Below are positions 35,788 to 44,683 of a stretch of DNA of 64,000 nt, piece after piece. The notes under the pieces were generated by a model. That model saw only the letters and a program-made list of their open reading frames with translations, was not told the origin of the DNA and did no database searches. The position numbers and the translations under genes are program-made. Origin of the DNA: Pseudomonadales bacterium. GTDB lineage: Bacteria > Pseudomonadota > Gammaproteobacteria > Pseudomonadales > Azotimanducaceae. Each line of letters begins with the position of its first letter. Positions within the stretch are counted from its first letter, which is position 1. The stretch lies in the NCBI GenBank assembly GCA_019090615.1, contig JAHRVQ010000078.1:1-64000 (forward strand), in the 5' to 3' direction.

Positions 35788-37955
35788 ACCAGCTCACACT
35801 TGATCGAATTTTTGGCGACCCCGATATCAATGGCGCGGCACCAAAATCACTGCAATTTTCACCCGATGGGATGAACGTCACTTTCCTCAAGAGTTCAACC
35901 GAGAATTTTGAATGTCTCGACCTATGGACCTATGAGATCGAGCGCGGACAAGCCAGATTACTGGTCGATTCAAACTTGCTAGAAACAGAGAAACGCATAT
36001 TATCTACTGCAGAAAAAGCCCGCCGAGAACGATTACGAATCAATAATGAAGGCATTGTAGAGTACTACTGGTCACCCAATTCTGATGCCTTGCTGTTCCC
36101 ACTTTCAGGCAATTTATATTTATATAAATTCGGCCAGCAGCAACCACTGCAGCAATTAACCGGTTCCGATACCTTTGAGACTGACATTCAGTTTTCACCC
36201 AACGGCCAACATCTAAGTTTTGTACGCGCGCAAAACCTATGCTTAATCGACCTACAGACACTTGAACATAAACAACTAACAACCGATGGTGGCGGCACAA
36301 TTTCAAATGGACTGGCAGAGTTTATTGCCCAGGAAGAGATGCATCGTTTCGAAGGTTACTGGTGGTCATACGACAGTCGAAAAATTGCCTTTACACGGGT
36401 CGATGAATCATCGGTAGAAGTTTCGCAACGATACGAAATAGATGCCGACTCGTTTAGCGTCTATGACCAGAGATACCCCTATACAGGCACCGCTAATGCC
36501 GAGATCACTTTGATCACTGCTGACATCTCATCTGGCGAATTATCGGCAATTACCCTTACCCGCCAACCAGATAGCTATATATGTCGTATCGACTGGCTGC
36601 GTGACAACATACACCTGGCCATTCAAGTTCAATCCCGCGACCAGCGGCAATTAACGCTGAACTTTTACAACATCAACACCCACGAACAAAAAGTTAGACT
36701 GCAAGAGACCAGCAATACCTGGATCAACCTCAACGATAATTTTCACCCGCTAATAAATTCAACGCAATTTATCTGGGGCTCAGAGCGATCTGGGTTTAAT
36801 CATCTATATCTTATGGACATCGCCAACACATCTACCCAACAACTCACCAAAGGCGACTGGGTCGTGACCGACGTTAAAGCGATTGATGAGCAGCATTGCT
36901 ATTTTGAGGGTTATAAAGACACCCCATTAGAAAAGCACCTCTATCAGGTAAAGCTTAATCAACCAGGCCAAATAAAACGAATTTCTGAAACTGGTTTTAC
37001 CCACCTATGCTCAATCAGTAGTAATAAGCAGTATTTTATCGATCAGTGCTCAGCAGCAGAAACCCCGCAACAGGTCCTGCTTAGAGATATTTCTGGTAAA
37101 TTAATCAAATCGCTTGAAGCGAATAAGCTCGACAAAAGCCACCCTTTTAGTCCATTTAAAAAAGATCTCGGCGCTATTAGCTTTGGCGAACTAACAGCCA
37201 ATGATGGCCAGACACTACAATACCGACTAATAAAGCCTGCACATCTATCTATGGATCAAACTTACCCTGTAATCATCACCGTCTACGGTGGGCCTGGCGT
37301 TCAACGGGTATCTAACGACTGGGTACCACCCTGGCATCATTATATGGCGCAACGTGGTTATGGTTTATTCCAACTTGATAATAGAGGCAGCACTAATCGC
37401 GGCAAAAAATTTGAAGACCCAATCTTCAAAAAATTAGGTGAAATTGAAGTACTCGATCAACTCAGAGGGCTTGAATATTTACACCAGCAAAATTGGGTTG
37501 ATAATGACAGAATAGGCGTCTTCGGGCATAGTTATGGCGGCTATATGACATTAATGATGATGATGCGATCAAACGCATTCAAGGCCGGCATCAGTGTTGC
37601 CCCTGTGACCGACTGGTCCCTCTACGACACCCACTATACAGAACGTTATTTGGCACATCCGGAAAAAAACCCTCAGGGATATATCGATAGCAGCGTATTT
37701 CCGTACATCAAAAATTTATCTGGCAAACTATTGTTAATCCACGGCATGGCTGACGACAATGTATTATTTTCTAATAGCACTCGCTTATATAAGGCTTTAC
37801 AGGATGAAAACATCCCTTTTGAAATCATGAATTACCCAGGTGCCAAGCATGGTCTAACGGGGCGTAAAACTAATCTCCACCGATATTCTACCATGGATCG
37901 TTTTTTTGATAACCATCTTAAGTCTACCGCCGCCAACCAAACAATTTCATCATAA
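35784..37955 (+). CDS. Dipeptidyl peptidase IV-type S9B serine peptidase
   Basis: 723 residues: an eight-bladed propeller followed by an alpha/beta-hydrolase domain. The catalytic triad is Ser583 in GHSYGGY, Asp658 in MADDNV and His689 in AKHGL. The Glu-Glu pair that grips the free N-terminus, typical of DPP IV, is present in EFIAQEEMHRFEGYWWS. It removes X-Pro or X-Ala dipeptides from peptide N-termini. No signal peptide is seen, so it acts in the cytoplasm, delivering X-Pro dipeptides that differ from the Xaa-Pro substrates of the coupled pepQ only in chain length. Confidence 0.93.
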   Translation: MNQLTLDRIFGDPDINGAAPKSLQFSPDGMNVTFLKSSTENFECLDLWTYEIERGQARLLVDSNLLETEKRILSTAEKARRERLRINNEGIVEYYWSPNSDALLFPLSGNLYLYKFGQQQPLQQLTGSDTFETDIQFSPNGQHLSFVRAQNLCLIDLQTLEHKQLTTDGGGTISNGLAEFIAQEEMHRFEGYWWSYDSRKIAFTRVDESSVEVSQRYEIDADSFSVYDQRYPYTGTANAEITLITADISSGELSAITLTRQPDSYICRIDWLRDNIHLAIQVQSRDQRQLTLNFYNINTHEQKVRLQETSNTWINLNDNFHPLINSTQFIWGSERSGFNHLYLMDIANTSTQQLTKGDWVVTDVKAIDEQHCYFEGYKDTPLEKHLYQVKLNQPGQIKRISETGFTHLCSISSNKQYFIDQCSAAETPQQVLLRDISGKLIKSLEANKLDKSHPFSPFKKDLGAISFGELTANDGQTLQYRLIKPAHLSMDQTYPVIITVYGGPGVQRVSNDWVPPWHHYMAQRGYGLFQLDNRGSTNRGKKFEDPIFKKLGEIEVLDQLRGLEYLHQQNWVDNDRIGVFGHSYGGYMTLMMMMRSNAFKAGISVAPVTDWSLYDTHYTERYLAHPEKNPQGYIDSSVFPYIKNLSGKLLLIHGMADDNVLFSNSTRLYKALQDENIPFEIMNYPGAKHGLTGRKTNLHRYSTMDRFFDNHLKSTAANQTISS

Positions 37956-38029
37956 TACCATTACAGACATCTTGGCCTTGCATAGGCGCTAAAAAAAAGC
38001 ACCGATGAAAAAAATCCCCAAAAAACAAT

Positions 38030-38084
38030 AATAAATAGATAATAAATAGATAATAAATAGATAATAAATAGATAATAAATAGAT
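38030..38084. repeat. 11-bp perfect tandem repeat (5 copies) just upstream of a GNAT gene
   Basis: AATAAATAGAT five times without mismatch, ending 7 bp before the ATG at 38092. It occupies the place of the ribosome-binding site and probably the 5' UTR or core promoter. Perfect copies and AT-rich content make it prone to slippage. Confidence 0.97.
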
Positions 38085-38091
38085 AAGCAAT

Positions 38092-38577
38092 ATGATTATC
38101 AGACAGGCAACTATAAAAGACATCGCAGCCATTGCCCAGTTCAACCAGGCAATGGCATTGGAAACCGAACAAAAAAATCTGCCTGACAAAAAAATCATTG
38201 CTGGTATCAGCACCCTGGTCAGCAACTCAAAATATGGCTTTTACCTCGTCGCTGAAGCTGACGTCGCTGAAGCTAACATCGCAAAAGCTAAGAATGTATT
38301 GCTAGGCTGCCTGGGAATTACTTATGAATGGAGCGATTGGCGAAATGGGGTTTTCTGGTGGATCCAGTCTGTATATATCCAACCAGCGATGCGTCGTCAG
38401 GGCATCTTCAGCAAACTCTACCAACACGTTAAAACACTAGCAAAAACGGAATCAAATGTATGCGGCCTCAGGCTCTATGTCGAACATAACAATCATAAAG
38501 CTGAAAGTACCTATCTATCACTGGGGATGATTGAGACTCACTACCGATTAATGGAAGAAGAGTTTTTATCGGATTAG
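38092..38577 (+). CDS. GNAT-family N-acetyltransferase
   Basis: 161 residues. The GNAT fold is recognised by the N-terminal IRQATIKDIAAIAQFNQAMA, the central WIQSVYIQPAMRRQGIFSKLY with the acetyl-CoA phosphate loop (Q/R-x-x-G), and LYVEHNNHKAESTYLSLGM at the C-terminus. The substrate is unknown; similar proteins acetylate small amines or protein N-termini. A short internal duplication (VAEADVAEAN) is visible. The ribosome site is poor because the 11-bp repeat array runs almost to the start codon. Confidence 0.85.
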   Translation: MIIRQATIKDIAAIAQFNQAMALETEQKNLPDKKIIAGISTLVSNSKYGFYLVAEADVAEANIAKAKNVLLGCLGITYEWSDWRNGVFWWIQSVYIQPAMRRQGIFSKLYQHVKTLAKTESNVCGLRLYVEHNNHKAESTYLSLGMIETHYRLMEEEFLSD

Positions 38578-38650
38578 CCAGGTAATTAACTTAAGTTTTC
38601 GCCTCTGCGCTTTTTAGCAACTTTGCTTTACAGCTGCTTTTCAGAACTAC

Positions 38651-38689
38651 TCTTCATAACAGCTCTTCATAATGGTTCGTCATAAAACA
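38651..38689. repeat. 13-bp degenerate tandem repeat (3 copies) abutting the pilZ stop
   Basis: TCTTCATAACAGC, TCTTCATAATGGT, TCGTCATAAAACA at 38651, 38664 and 38677, ending one base from the PilZ-protein stop codon at 38691 (minus strand). Confidence 0.75.
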
Positions 38690-38690
38690 G

Positions 38691-39047
38691 TCACATAGTC
38701 GCCGTCGCACTGGCCGACGCCATACTGCCTGCCAGATAGGTTTCAATTTTATCTTTAGCCAGGTTGTCAGGGTCACTAAACTGAATCCCTACACCCGGTG
38801 TATGCGGACTCTTAACGCCTTTTTTTGCTATCCATACAACTCTACCTGCGACAGGGATCTTCTCTGTTTCATCCATCAGATTAAGTAAAATGAATACGTC
38901 ATCACCCACATCGTACTCTGTTCGATTAGCGATAAACAAACCACCATTTTTAACAAAAGGCATATAATAGTTATGCAGTACCACCTTGTCCTTAATGGTC
39001 AAGGCAATCATGGTTTTTTTTGCACCACCTCTGGCTAACCTGGCCAT
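38691..39047 (-). CDS. pilZ: PilZ-domain protein (type IV pilus PilZ)
   Basis: 118 residues, single PilZ domain: VLHNYYMPFVKNGGLFIANR, DDVFILLNLMDE, VAGRVVWI and GVGIQFSD. The RxxxR and (D/N)xSxxG motifs for c-di-GMP are absent, as in the canonical PilZ of Pseudomonas and Xanthomonas, which does not bind the nucleotide but acts in type IV pilus assembly. Its place directly after tmk and holB is the conserved pilZ locus. The exact start is unsure: the N-terminal MARLARGGAKKT may or may not be translated, with MIALTIKDK at 39011 as alternative. Confidence 0.88.
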   Translation of the reverse strand: MARLARGGAKKTMIALTIKDKVVLHNYYMPFVKNGGLFIANRTEYDVGDDVFILLNLMDETEKIPVAGRVVWIAKKGVKSPHTPGVGIQFSDPDNLAKDKIETYLAGSMASASATATM

Positions 39048-39117
39048 ATAAATACCGTCTGCAGACTAAAGAACAGAAAGTCTGCCTCATGCCCACGATT
39101 TCCACAAGCTGAATTTT

Positions 39118-40131
39118 CTACAGGCCAAATTCAAGAATTTGATTACTCTGCCCGCTACCCAAATCGACGAATAAACTTTCTAACAAAAAATTCTTATTAG
39201 GGTTGGTGGGGCCATTAAGTACTTTCAGGTCAGCCTCAATTCGCTTAATTGCTGCAAACAGCAAGTCATTACTACAAGCCTCTCCCACCCGTTCAATTTC
39301 TAATGCCATATCACTATTTTTGACCACCGCCAAATCCCTGGTTAATTTGAACTTGATACCATCCGCAAGAATTGCATGGCAGGTTTCAAATACCTCAGCC
39401 ATTTCATGCTTTGAAAACTTCAAAGCCTCGGCGACAGGATTAACCTGCGCTGTTAAAATGGTAATCAATGCAGTGACCACCAGTAGCCGGCGGGCAAGAT
39501 AATCCTTATCCAATTTGTTTACCACAGCCAGGGGTAAACCATCTGCTATATCGAGCAGGTTTTTTGGCTTAGAGATTTCTGGATATTGCTCCATCAACCA
39601 ATCCAAGGCCATCTCCTGATCAGGTTTATGAAAGCTATATTGCTGGCATCGACTACGTATTGTTGGCAACAGACTGCCTGGCTGAGAAGTGATTAAAAAT
39701 ATCAATGTATTCGGCGTCGGTTCTTCCAGACACTTCAATAGCGCATTAGCTGATTGATGATTCATTTGTTGCGCGGGGTTAATAATAACAATTTTGAACC
39801 CGCTGCGTTGCGCGGTTTGACCAAGCCATACAATCAACTCCCGGACCTGTTCAATCTTGATAAGCTTAGAATCCACAGGCTCGATAAGTCTATAATCGGG
39901 ATGGGTACCAGCAGCCAGTAAATGACAGGCTGCACAGCTGCCACAGGGCAATTCCGCTAGAATATCTTCACATAGAAATAACCGCGACAGCAGCTGCGCG
40001 AAATCAAACTTACCGAGGTAACCAGGCCCACTGAACAACAAAGCGTGGGCCAGCTTCTGTTCCTGAAACTGGCTAATAATCTTATTTTTAAAAGTTGCAT
40101 GCCATGGATAAAAAGTCATTTCATATGCCAT
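39118..40131 (-). CDS. holB: DNA polymerase III delta' subunit HolB
   Basis: 337 residues. Clamp-loader subunit with AAA+ fold. The degenerate P-loop HALLFSGPGYLGKFDFA, the four-Cys zinc module (LPCGSCAACHLLAAG), the SANALLKCLEEPTPNTLIFL sensor region and the TIRSRCQQY motif are all typical. It helps load the beta clamp on primed DNA. It lies between tmk and pilZ as in most gammaproteobacteria. GAGGG lies about 5 bases before the first ATG. Confidence 0.93.
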   Translation of the reverse strand: MAYEMTFYPWHATFKNKIISQFQEQKLAHALLFSGPGYLGKFDFAQLLSRLFLCEDILAELPCGSCAACHLLAAGTHPDYRLIEPVDSKLIKIEQVRELIVWLGQTAQRSGFKIVIINPAQQMNHQSANALLKCLEEPTPNTLIFLITSQPGSLLPTIRSRCQQYSFHKPDQEMALDWLMEQYPEISKPKNLLDIADGLPLAVVNKLDKDYLARRLLVVTALITILTAQVNPVAEALKFSKHEMAEVFETCHAILADGIKFKLTRDLAVVKNSDMALEIERVGEACSNDLLFAAIKRIEADLKVLNGPTNPNKNFLLESLFVDLGSGQSNQILEFGL

Positions 40132-40141
40132 TTAACCCTCA

Positions 40142-40183
40142 TATCAACCATGAGATATCAACCATAAACTATCAACCATGAAG
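40142..40183. repeat. 14-bp tandem repeat (3 copies) between holB and tmk
   Basis: TATCAACCATGAGA, TATCAACCATAAAC, TATCAACCATGAAG at 40142, 40156 and 40170. The array lies between the tmk stop (40190) and the holB start. Confidence 0.9.
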
Positions 40184-40189
40184 AATGAC

Positions 40190-40822
40190 TTATTCGGCCC
40201 ATTTTTCAATCTGGGCCATCAGTAGATTTGAAATTTGTTGCTGTACCCGACTCAAAGACTGGTTAGCGTCGATCACACAGCAGCGGTCGAATTCATCAGC
40301 CCGCTGGAGAAATCCCTGCCTAACTCGATTGAAAAAATCCACCCCTTCCTGTTCGATGCGATCGAGCTCAGCACGTTGACGGGCACGCTGCATACCAATT
40401 TCCACAGGCAGGTCTAATATAAACGTCAAATCGGGAGAAAAACAATCTATCGCCAGCCTTTCAAGCGACTTTATAAGGTCTAAATCTAAACCACGCCCAT
40501 AGCCTTGATAAGCGTAGGATGAATCAGTAAAACGATCACAAACTACCCAGCTGCCGCTTTCCAGGGCAGGTACTATCAGTTCCGCAACATGCTGACTTCG
40601 AGCGGCAAAAACCAACATTAACTCAGTTTTATCCACCATCAAATTTTCATTCTTGTCGAGCAACAACAGCCGAATTTTCTCTGCCAAATCAGTCCCGCCT
40701 GGTTCTCGGGTACTAATATAGGGTATTTTTCTCGCCTTAAGTATTGATTCTATCCAATCAATATTGGTAGATTTGCCCACCCCCTCCACACCTTCAACGG
40801 TAATAAAGCGACCTTTTTTCAT
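40190..40822 (-). CDS. tmk: Thymidylate kinase Tmk
   Basis: 210 residues. Phosphorylates dTMP to dTDP. P-loop TVEGVEGVGKST at residues 8-19, the DR(F/Y) motif in VVCDRFTDSSYAYQGYGRG, and the LID region RARQRAELDRIEQ, as in the E. coli-type enzyme with catalytic Arg in the LID. Length and N-terminus (MKKGRFITVEG) are normal. AAAGG lies about 5 bases ahead. A 17-bp triple repeat fills the region upstream. Confidence 0.95.
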   Translation of the reverse strand: MKKGRFITVEGVEGVGKSTNIDWIESILKARKIPYISTREPGGTDLAEKIRLLLLDKNENLMVDKTELMLVFAARSQHVAELIVPALESGSWVVCDRFTDSSYAYQGYGRGLDLDLIKSLERLAIDCFSPDLTFILDLPVEIGMQRARQRAELDRIEQEGVDFFNRVRQGFLQRADEFDRCCVIDANQSLSRVQQQISNLLMAQIEKWAE

Positions 40823-40848
40823 AATAACCTTTGCGGAACAACTTGTTT

Positions 40849-40899
40849 TTGTAATGACAATTTATTTGTAATGACAATTTATTTGTAATGACAATTTAT
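40849..40899. repeat. 17-bp perfect tandem repeat (3 copies) upstream of tmk
   Basis: TTGTAATGACAATTTAT at 40849-40865, 40866-40882 and 40883-40899. Each unit contains the near-palindrome TTGTAATGACAA, so the array could act as iterated protein-binding sites in the spacer between mltG and tmk. Confidence 0.97.
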
Positions 40900-40940
40900 C
40901 TAGAATAAAGGTGAGTCAAAAACCAGGTGCGTCAATTTTA

Positions 40941-42011
40941 TCATTTACCTGGTGCACTCTGATAATTTTCTAATCGGGTATTTCGTTGATACTGGTTCAC
41001 AGCTTGAATATGTTCGCCTAATGTCCTGGAAAATGCACTCCTGCCATCTCCTCGGGCAACAAAATAATAATAATCAGATGATGGCGGATGAATTGCGGCA
41101 CGAATAGACGCTAAACCTGGGTTGCAAATAGGTGACAACGGCAGTCCTCGGCGAGTATAAGTATTATAGGGCGTGTCCTGTCGCAAATGTCTTCGCGTTA
41201 AATCACCTTGATAATCTACTGCACCATAGATCACTGTGGGATCGGACTGTAACTTCATATTTTTCTGCAATCGATTAATAAAGACGCTGGCCACATTACC
41301 TCGATCAGGCCCAAAACCAGTTTCTTTTTCAATAATTGATGCCATTATCAATAATTCTTGAGGGGATCGGAGGGGTGTAGTACTTCTACTGGCCCATTGT
41401 TGCTGTAAGACAACCCGCATTTTTTGATGCGCTCGGCGCAAAATTGAGAGATCAGATTCACCACGGAGATGTTGGTAGGTATCCGGAAAGAACTGGCCTT
41501 CCAAAGTGCTGGCGCTTACACCAGTGTTAACACCAGAACTAGCACCAAAGCTGATACCAATTCTTTTCGCCAGCAGCGCATCAGACAAACCATCCATTTG
41601 ATGATCAATAAATTTATTGGCATTCAAGGCGGCCTGCCAATCACTAAACCGCCAGCCTTCGGGAAAAGTAATATTCCGCCGAACGACATTACCCGTTCTT
41701 AATGTGCGCAGCAAAGATAATGAATTATATGTGGCAAGCAGTTGGTATTCACCTGCAACTATATCACCCTGAGACTGCGTGATACGGGCATAGAATTTAA
41801 ATAACCACGCTGGTGTGGGAATCACGCCCAGACGACTTAGCTCATTGGTAACAGCGTTCAAACTACTACCAGCAGGGATATTAAAATAACCTGGTTCAAC
41901 AACAGTAATTTCGCGGCCTAGCTGTATATAGGCATAACTTATAACTGACAGAACAACAATTAAACATAACGCAACAATTAAACAGGGCACAACAATGACA
42001 CGGCGGACCAT
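40941..42011 (-). CDS. mltG: Endolytic murein transglycosylase MltG
   Basis: 356 residues. A single N-terminal membrane anchor (IVVPCLIVALCLIVVLSVISYAYI) is followed by a LysM-like segment and the YceG catalytic domain; the catalytic Glu is in MASIIEKETG, and DPTVIYG and TYTRRGLPLSPICNPG are conserved. It cuts nascent glycan strands at the inner membrane and helps set glycan length. It follows fabF directly; in Pseudomonas and E. coli pabC lies between them and is missing here. Confidence 0.94.
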   Translation of the reverse strand: MVRRVIVVPCLIVALCLIVVLSVISYAYIQLGREITVVEPGYFNIPAGSSLNAVTNELSRLGVIPTPAWLFKFYARITQSQGDIVAGEYQLLATYNSLSLLRTLRTGNVVRRNITFPEGWRFSDWQAALNANKFIDHQMDGLSDALLAKRIGISFGASSGVNTGVSASTLEGQFFPDTYQHLRGESDLSILRRAHQKMRVVLQQQWASRSTTPLRSPQELLIMASIIEKETGFGPDRGNVASVFINRLQKNMKLQSDPTVIYGAVDYQGDLTRRHLRQDTPYNTYTRRGLPLSPICNPGLASIRAAIHPPSSDYYYFVARGDGRSAFSRTLGEHIQAVNQYQRNTRLENYQSAPGK

Positions 42012-42037
42012 GACCTTAGCGCAAAACCGACTTACAA

Positions 42038-43279
42038 CTAATCAATCTGTTTGAACACCAAACTACCATTTGTACCACCAAAACCAAAAGAATTTGAAAT
42101 TGCAGCCTTGATTGGCATTTGCCGTGCCGTCTTAGGCACATAATCCAGGTCACAGCCATCGCCTGCATTATCAAGATTAATCGTTGGCGGCGCTACGCTA
42201 TTTTTAATCGCCAGCGCAGTTATTACTGCTTCTACGGCACCTGAAGCACCCAGCAAATGTCCAATCATGGACTTGGTCGAAGACACTGCTACTTTTTTAG
42301 CATCACTACCCAACAACGACTTTATCGCCATTGTTTCGGCGATATCACCCAACGGCGTTGATGTACCATGAGCATTAATATAATCAATATCGGTACCGTT
42401 AATACCCGCACTAATCAGTGCGTTCTCCATAGCTCGCAGGGCACCTATGCCATTTTCAGATGGTGAAGTCATATGACTCGCATCAGCACTCATGCCAAAA
42501 CCCGCGAGCTCACAGTAGATTTTTGCCCCTCTGGCCTTGGCATGCTCATACTCTTCAAGTACCAGTACACCTGCACCATCACTTAATACAAAACCATCTC
42601 TATCTCTATCCCAGGGTCGACTCGCTAATTGTGGTTCATCATTTCTGGTGGATAGTGCTTTCATGGCGGCGAAACCGGCCATGGTTGTAGGCGAAGTTGA
42701 TTTTTCCGCACCACCGGCAAGCATTGCATCGACGTCGCCATCGGCAATCATTCTTGCCGCAAAACCGATATTATGAGTACCCGTTGTACAGGCAGTGGTG
42801 ATGGCAATATTTGGGCCTTGTAAGCCAAATTTAATGGACAGATGACCGGCAATCATATTAATGATGCACGAGGGTACAAAAAAGGGCGTCACTTTTTTTG
42901 GCCCACGATTTAGTACGATGTCATGGCACGTTTCGATAGTCACGATGCCACCAATCCCAGAACCTACAGCGACGCCAATTCGATGTCTATTTTCATCCGT
43001 AACCTCCAGACCAGAATCTTCCATAGCCTGTATTCCTGTCACCAACCCGAATTGAATAAATCCGTCCATCCGCCGCGCTTCTTTTGGCGGCAAGTAGGCT
43101 GACAAATCAAACTCTGGCACTGCGCCATGAATTCGTACTGGATATTCCTCGGCATCAAATGAGGTAATTGGCCCAATGCCACTCTGACCGGCAAGAAGAC
43201 CATCCCAGGTAGAATCCATTGAGGTACCTAAAGGGCTTATCATACCCATTCCGGTTATCACAACTCTACGATTCTTCAT
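42038..43279 (-). CDS. fabF: 3-oxoacyl-ACP synthase II FabF
   Basis: 413 residues. Condensing enzyme for chain elongation, including palmitoleoyl to vaccenoyl. The triad is complete: Cys164 in [10 protein letters not shown], His in [11 protein letters not shown] and His in [13 protein letters not shown]. It follows acpP at 286 bp, with an intrinsic terminator in between that probably lets only part of the acpP transcripts continue. The N-terminus [18 protein letters not shown] is typical. Confidence 0.95.
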   Translation of the reverse strand: MKNRRVVITGMGMISPLGTSMDSTWDGLLAGQSGIGPITSFDAEEYPVRIHGAVPEFDLSAYLPPKEARRMDGFIQFGLVTGIQAMEDSGLEVTDENRHRIGVAVGSGIGGIVTIETCHDIVLNRGPKKVTPFFVPSCIINMIAGHLSIKFGLQGPNIAITTACTTGTHNIGFAARMIADGDVDAMLAGGAEKSTSPTTMAGFAAMKALSTRNDEPQLASRPWDRDRDGFVLSDGAGVLVLEEYEHAKARGAKIYCELAGFGMSADASHMTSPSENGIGALRAMENALISAGINGTDIDYINAHGTSTPLGDIAETMAIKSLLGSDAKKVAVSSTKSMIGHLLGASGAVEAVITALAIKNSVAPPTINLDNAGDGCDLDYVPKTARQMPIKAAISNSFGFGGTNGSLVFKQID

Positions 43280-43514
43280 GCGCTTCCTATTAACTGCTCA
43301 GAACAAATCTGATCTTATATGCCATCAGTGCAGATATCTTAATGAGCTAATATGCTCAATCTTCTCATCAAAGCCTTATCATCTACCAAACACTTCTTGT
43401 TGGGAAGCTGGTAGATGTTAATTTAGGACATATCAAGCTGTAACATTGGGAACTTACTCAATGAAAGTTCCTGTCATCAAACTCCAGCTAGCACGCCGCA
43501 GGCCATGTATACAT

Positions 43515-43545
43515 AAAAGCCGCATTTACATAGTGCAAATGCGGC
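43515..43545 (-). terminator. Intrinsic terminator after acpP
   Basis: A perfect 9-bp stem, GCCGCATTT with AAATGCGGC, a 9-base loop, then TTTT on the minus strand. It lies 20 bp after the acpP stop and before fabF; the short T run suggests partial termination, which would explain higher acpP expression. Confidence 0.65.
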
Positions 43546-43565
43546 CTGGCTACAACAATCTTCGC

Positions 43566-43799
43566 TTAAGAGTGTGCTTCTATATAATCAATAGCTTCTT
43601 TAACCGTAGTGATTTTTTCGGCCTCTTCATCTGGAATCTCAGTTTCAAATTCTTCTTCAAGCGCCATGACGAGTTCCACTGTATCCAAAGAATCCGCACC
43701 CAAATCCTCAACAAAGGAAGCTTCAATAGTGACTTCTTCTTCTTTTACACCCAACTGTTCACAAACCAGTTTTCTCACTCGTTCTTCGTTGCTACTCAT
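43566..43799 (-). CDS. acpP: Acyl carrier protein AcpP
   Basis: 77 residues, strongly acidic. Ser37 in [17 protein letters not shown] is the phosphopantetheine site. It carries the growing acyl chain for fatty acid, lipid A and phospholipid synthesis. Located between fabG and fabF as in most gammaproteobacteria. AGGAG lies before the ATG at 43799. Confidence 0.97.
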   Translation of the reverse strand: MSSNEERVRKLVCEQLGVKEEEVTIEASFVEDLGADSLDTVELVMALEEEFETEIPDEEAEKITTVKEAIDYIEAHS

Positions 43800-43948
43800 A
43801 TTTGTGTTTACTCCTACACGTTACGTTGCAGTCAAAGCTGCGCTAGTTTAATGAAATCCCAATCAGCCTATCAAGCACTTTATGCTCTCGACGCCGACGG
43901 ACATTCTAATTATTTATTAGCCTTCAAATAATATTTGTTTAGCTGGGC

Positions 43949-44683
43949 CTAACCCATATACATGCCGCCATTTATATGGATGGTTTCACCATTGATATAA
44001 CCAGCGAGATCACCGGCTAAGAAAGCAACCAATGCCGCGATCTCTTCGGGCTCTCCCAGACGCCCAGCTGGTACTCTTTGCAACAGCATGGACTTTTGTT
44101 CATCCGCCAGGTCATCGGTCATATCAGTTGCGATAAATCCAGGCGCGATACAGTTTACAGTGATATTTCTCACCCCTAGCTCAGCAGCCAGGGCCCGACT
44201 ATACCCTTCTAAACCGGCCTTTGCTGCAGCGTAATTTGTTTGGCCAGGATTTCCCATACTGCCAACCACAGAACTAATATTGATAACCCTGCCCCAACGG
44301 GCCTTCGTCATCTGCCTTAAACAGCCCTTAGTGATTCTATATACTGAACTTAGGTTGGTGTTGATAACGTCTTCCCATTCCGCAGGTTTCATACGCAAAG
44401 CAATATTGTCTCTTGTTATCGCTGCGTTATTAACCAATATGGCTACTGGTCCATGGGATTTTATTTGATCCAAAAAGGCATCTATTGACTCTTTATCACT
44501 CACATCAAGTACGTATCCAATACCCTTCCCAGCTAATCGCTCGGAAATGGAACTGGCCCCAGGCGCGCTTGTGGCGGTGCCAATAACGAAAGCCCCCTGA
44601 GCAGCTAGTGCGGTTGAAATTGCCAGACCAATACCTCGACTGGCTCCAGTTACTACAGCAATTTTACTTTCGAGGCTCGTCAC
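43949..44683 (-). CDS. fabG: 3-oxoacyl-ACP reductase FabG
   Basis: 244 residues, short-chain dehydrogenase. NADPH-binding GASRGIG, catalytic Ser138, Tyr151 and Lys155 (SSVVGSMGNPGQTNYAAAKAG). Reduces 3-oxoacyl-ACP to 3-hydroxyacyl-ACP. Its start overlaps the fabD stop by 4 bases (ATGA), giving translational coupling. Confidence 0.95.
   Translation of the reverse strand: MTSLESKIAVVTGASRGIGLAISTALAAQGAFVIGTATSAPGASSISERLAGKGIGYVLDVSDKESIDAFLDQIKSHGPVAILVNNAAITRDNIALRMKPAEWEDVINTNLSSVYRITKGCLRQMTKARWGRVINISSVVGSMGNPGQTNYAAAKAGLEGYSRALAAELGVRNITVNCIAPGFIATDMTDDLADEQKSMLLQRVPAGRLGEPEEIAALVAFLAGDLAGYINGETIHINGGMYMG

Noticed and set aside
38030-38084. Possible CRISPR array
   Set aside because: The units are 11 bp, directly joined without spacers, and no cas genes are near. 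It is a simple tandem repeat.
37924-38225. Two minus-strand frames with repeated IYLL / LFII motifs
   Set aside because: They are simply the reverse translation of the 11-bp tandem repeat and the adjacent GNAT gene; no ribosome site or independent support.
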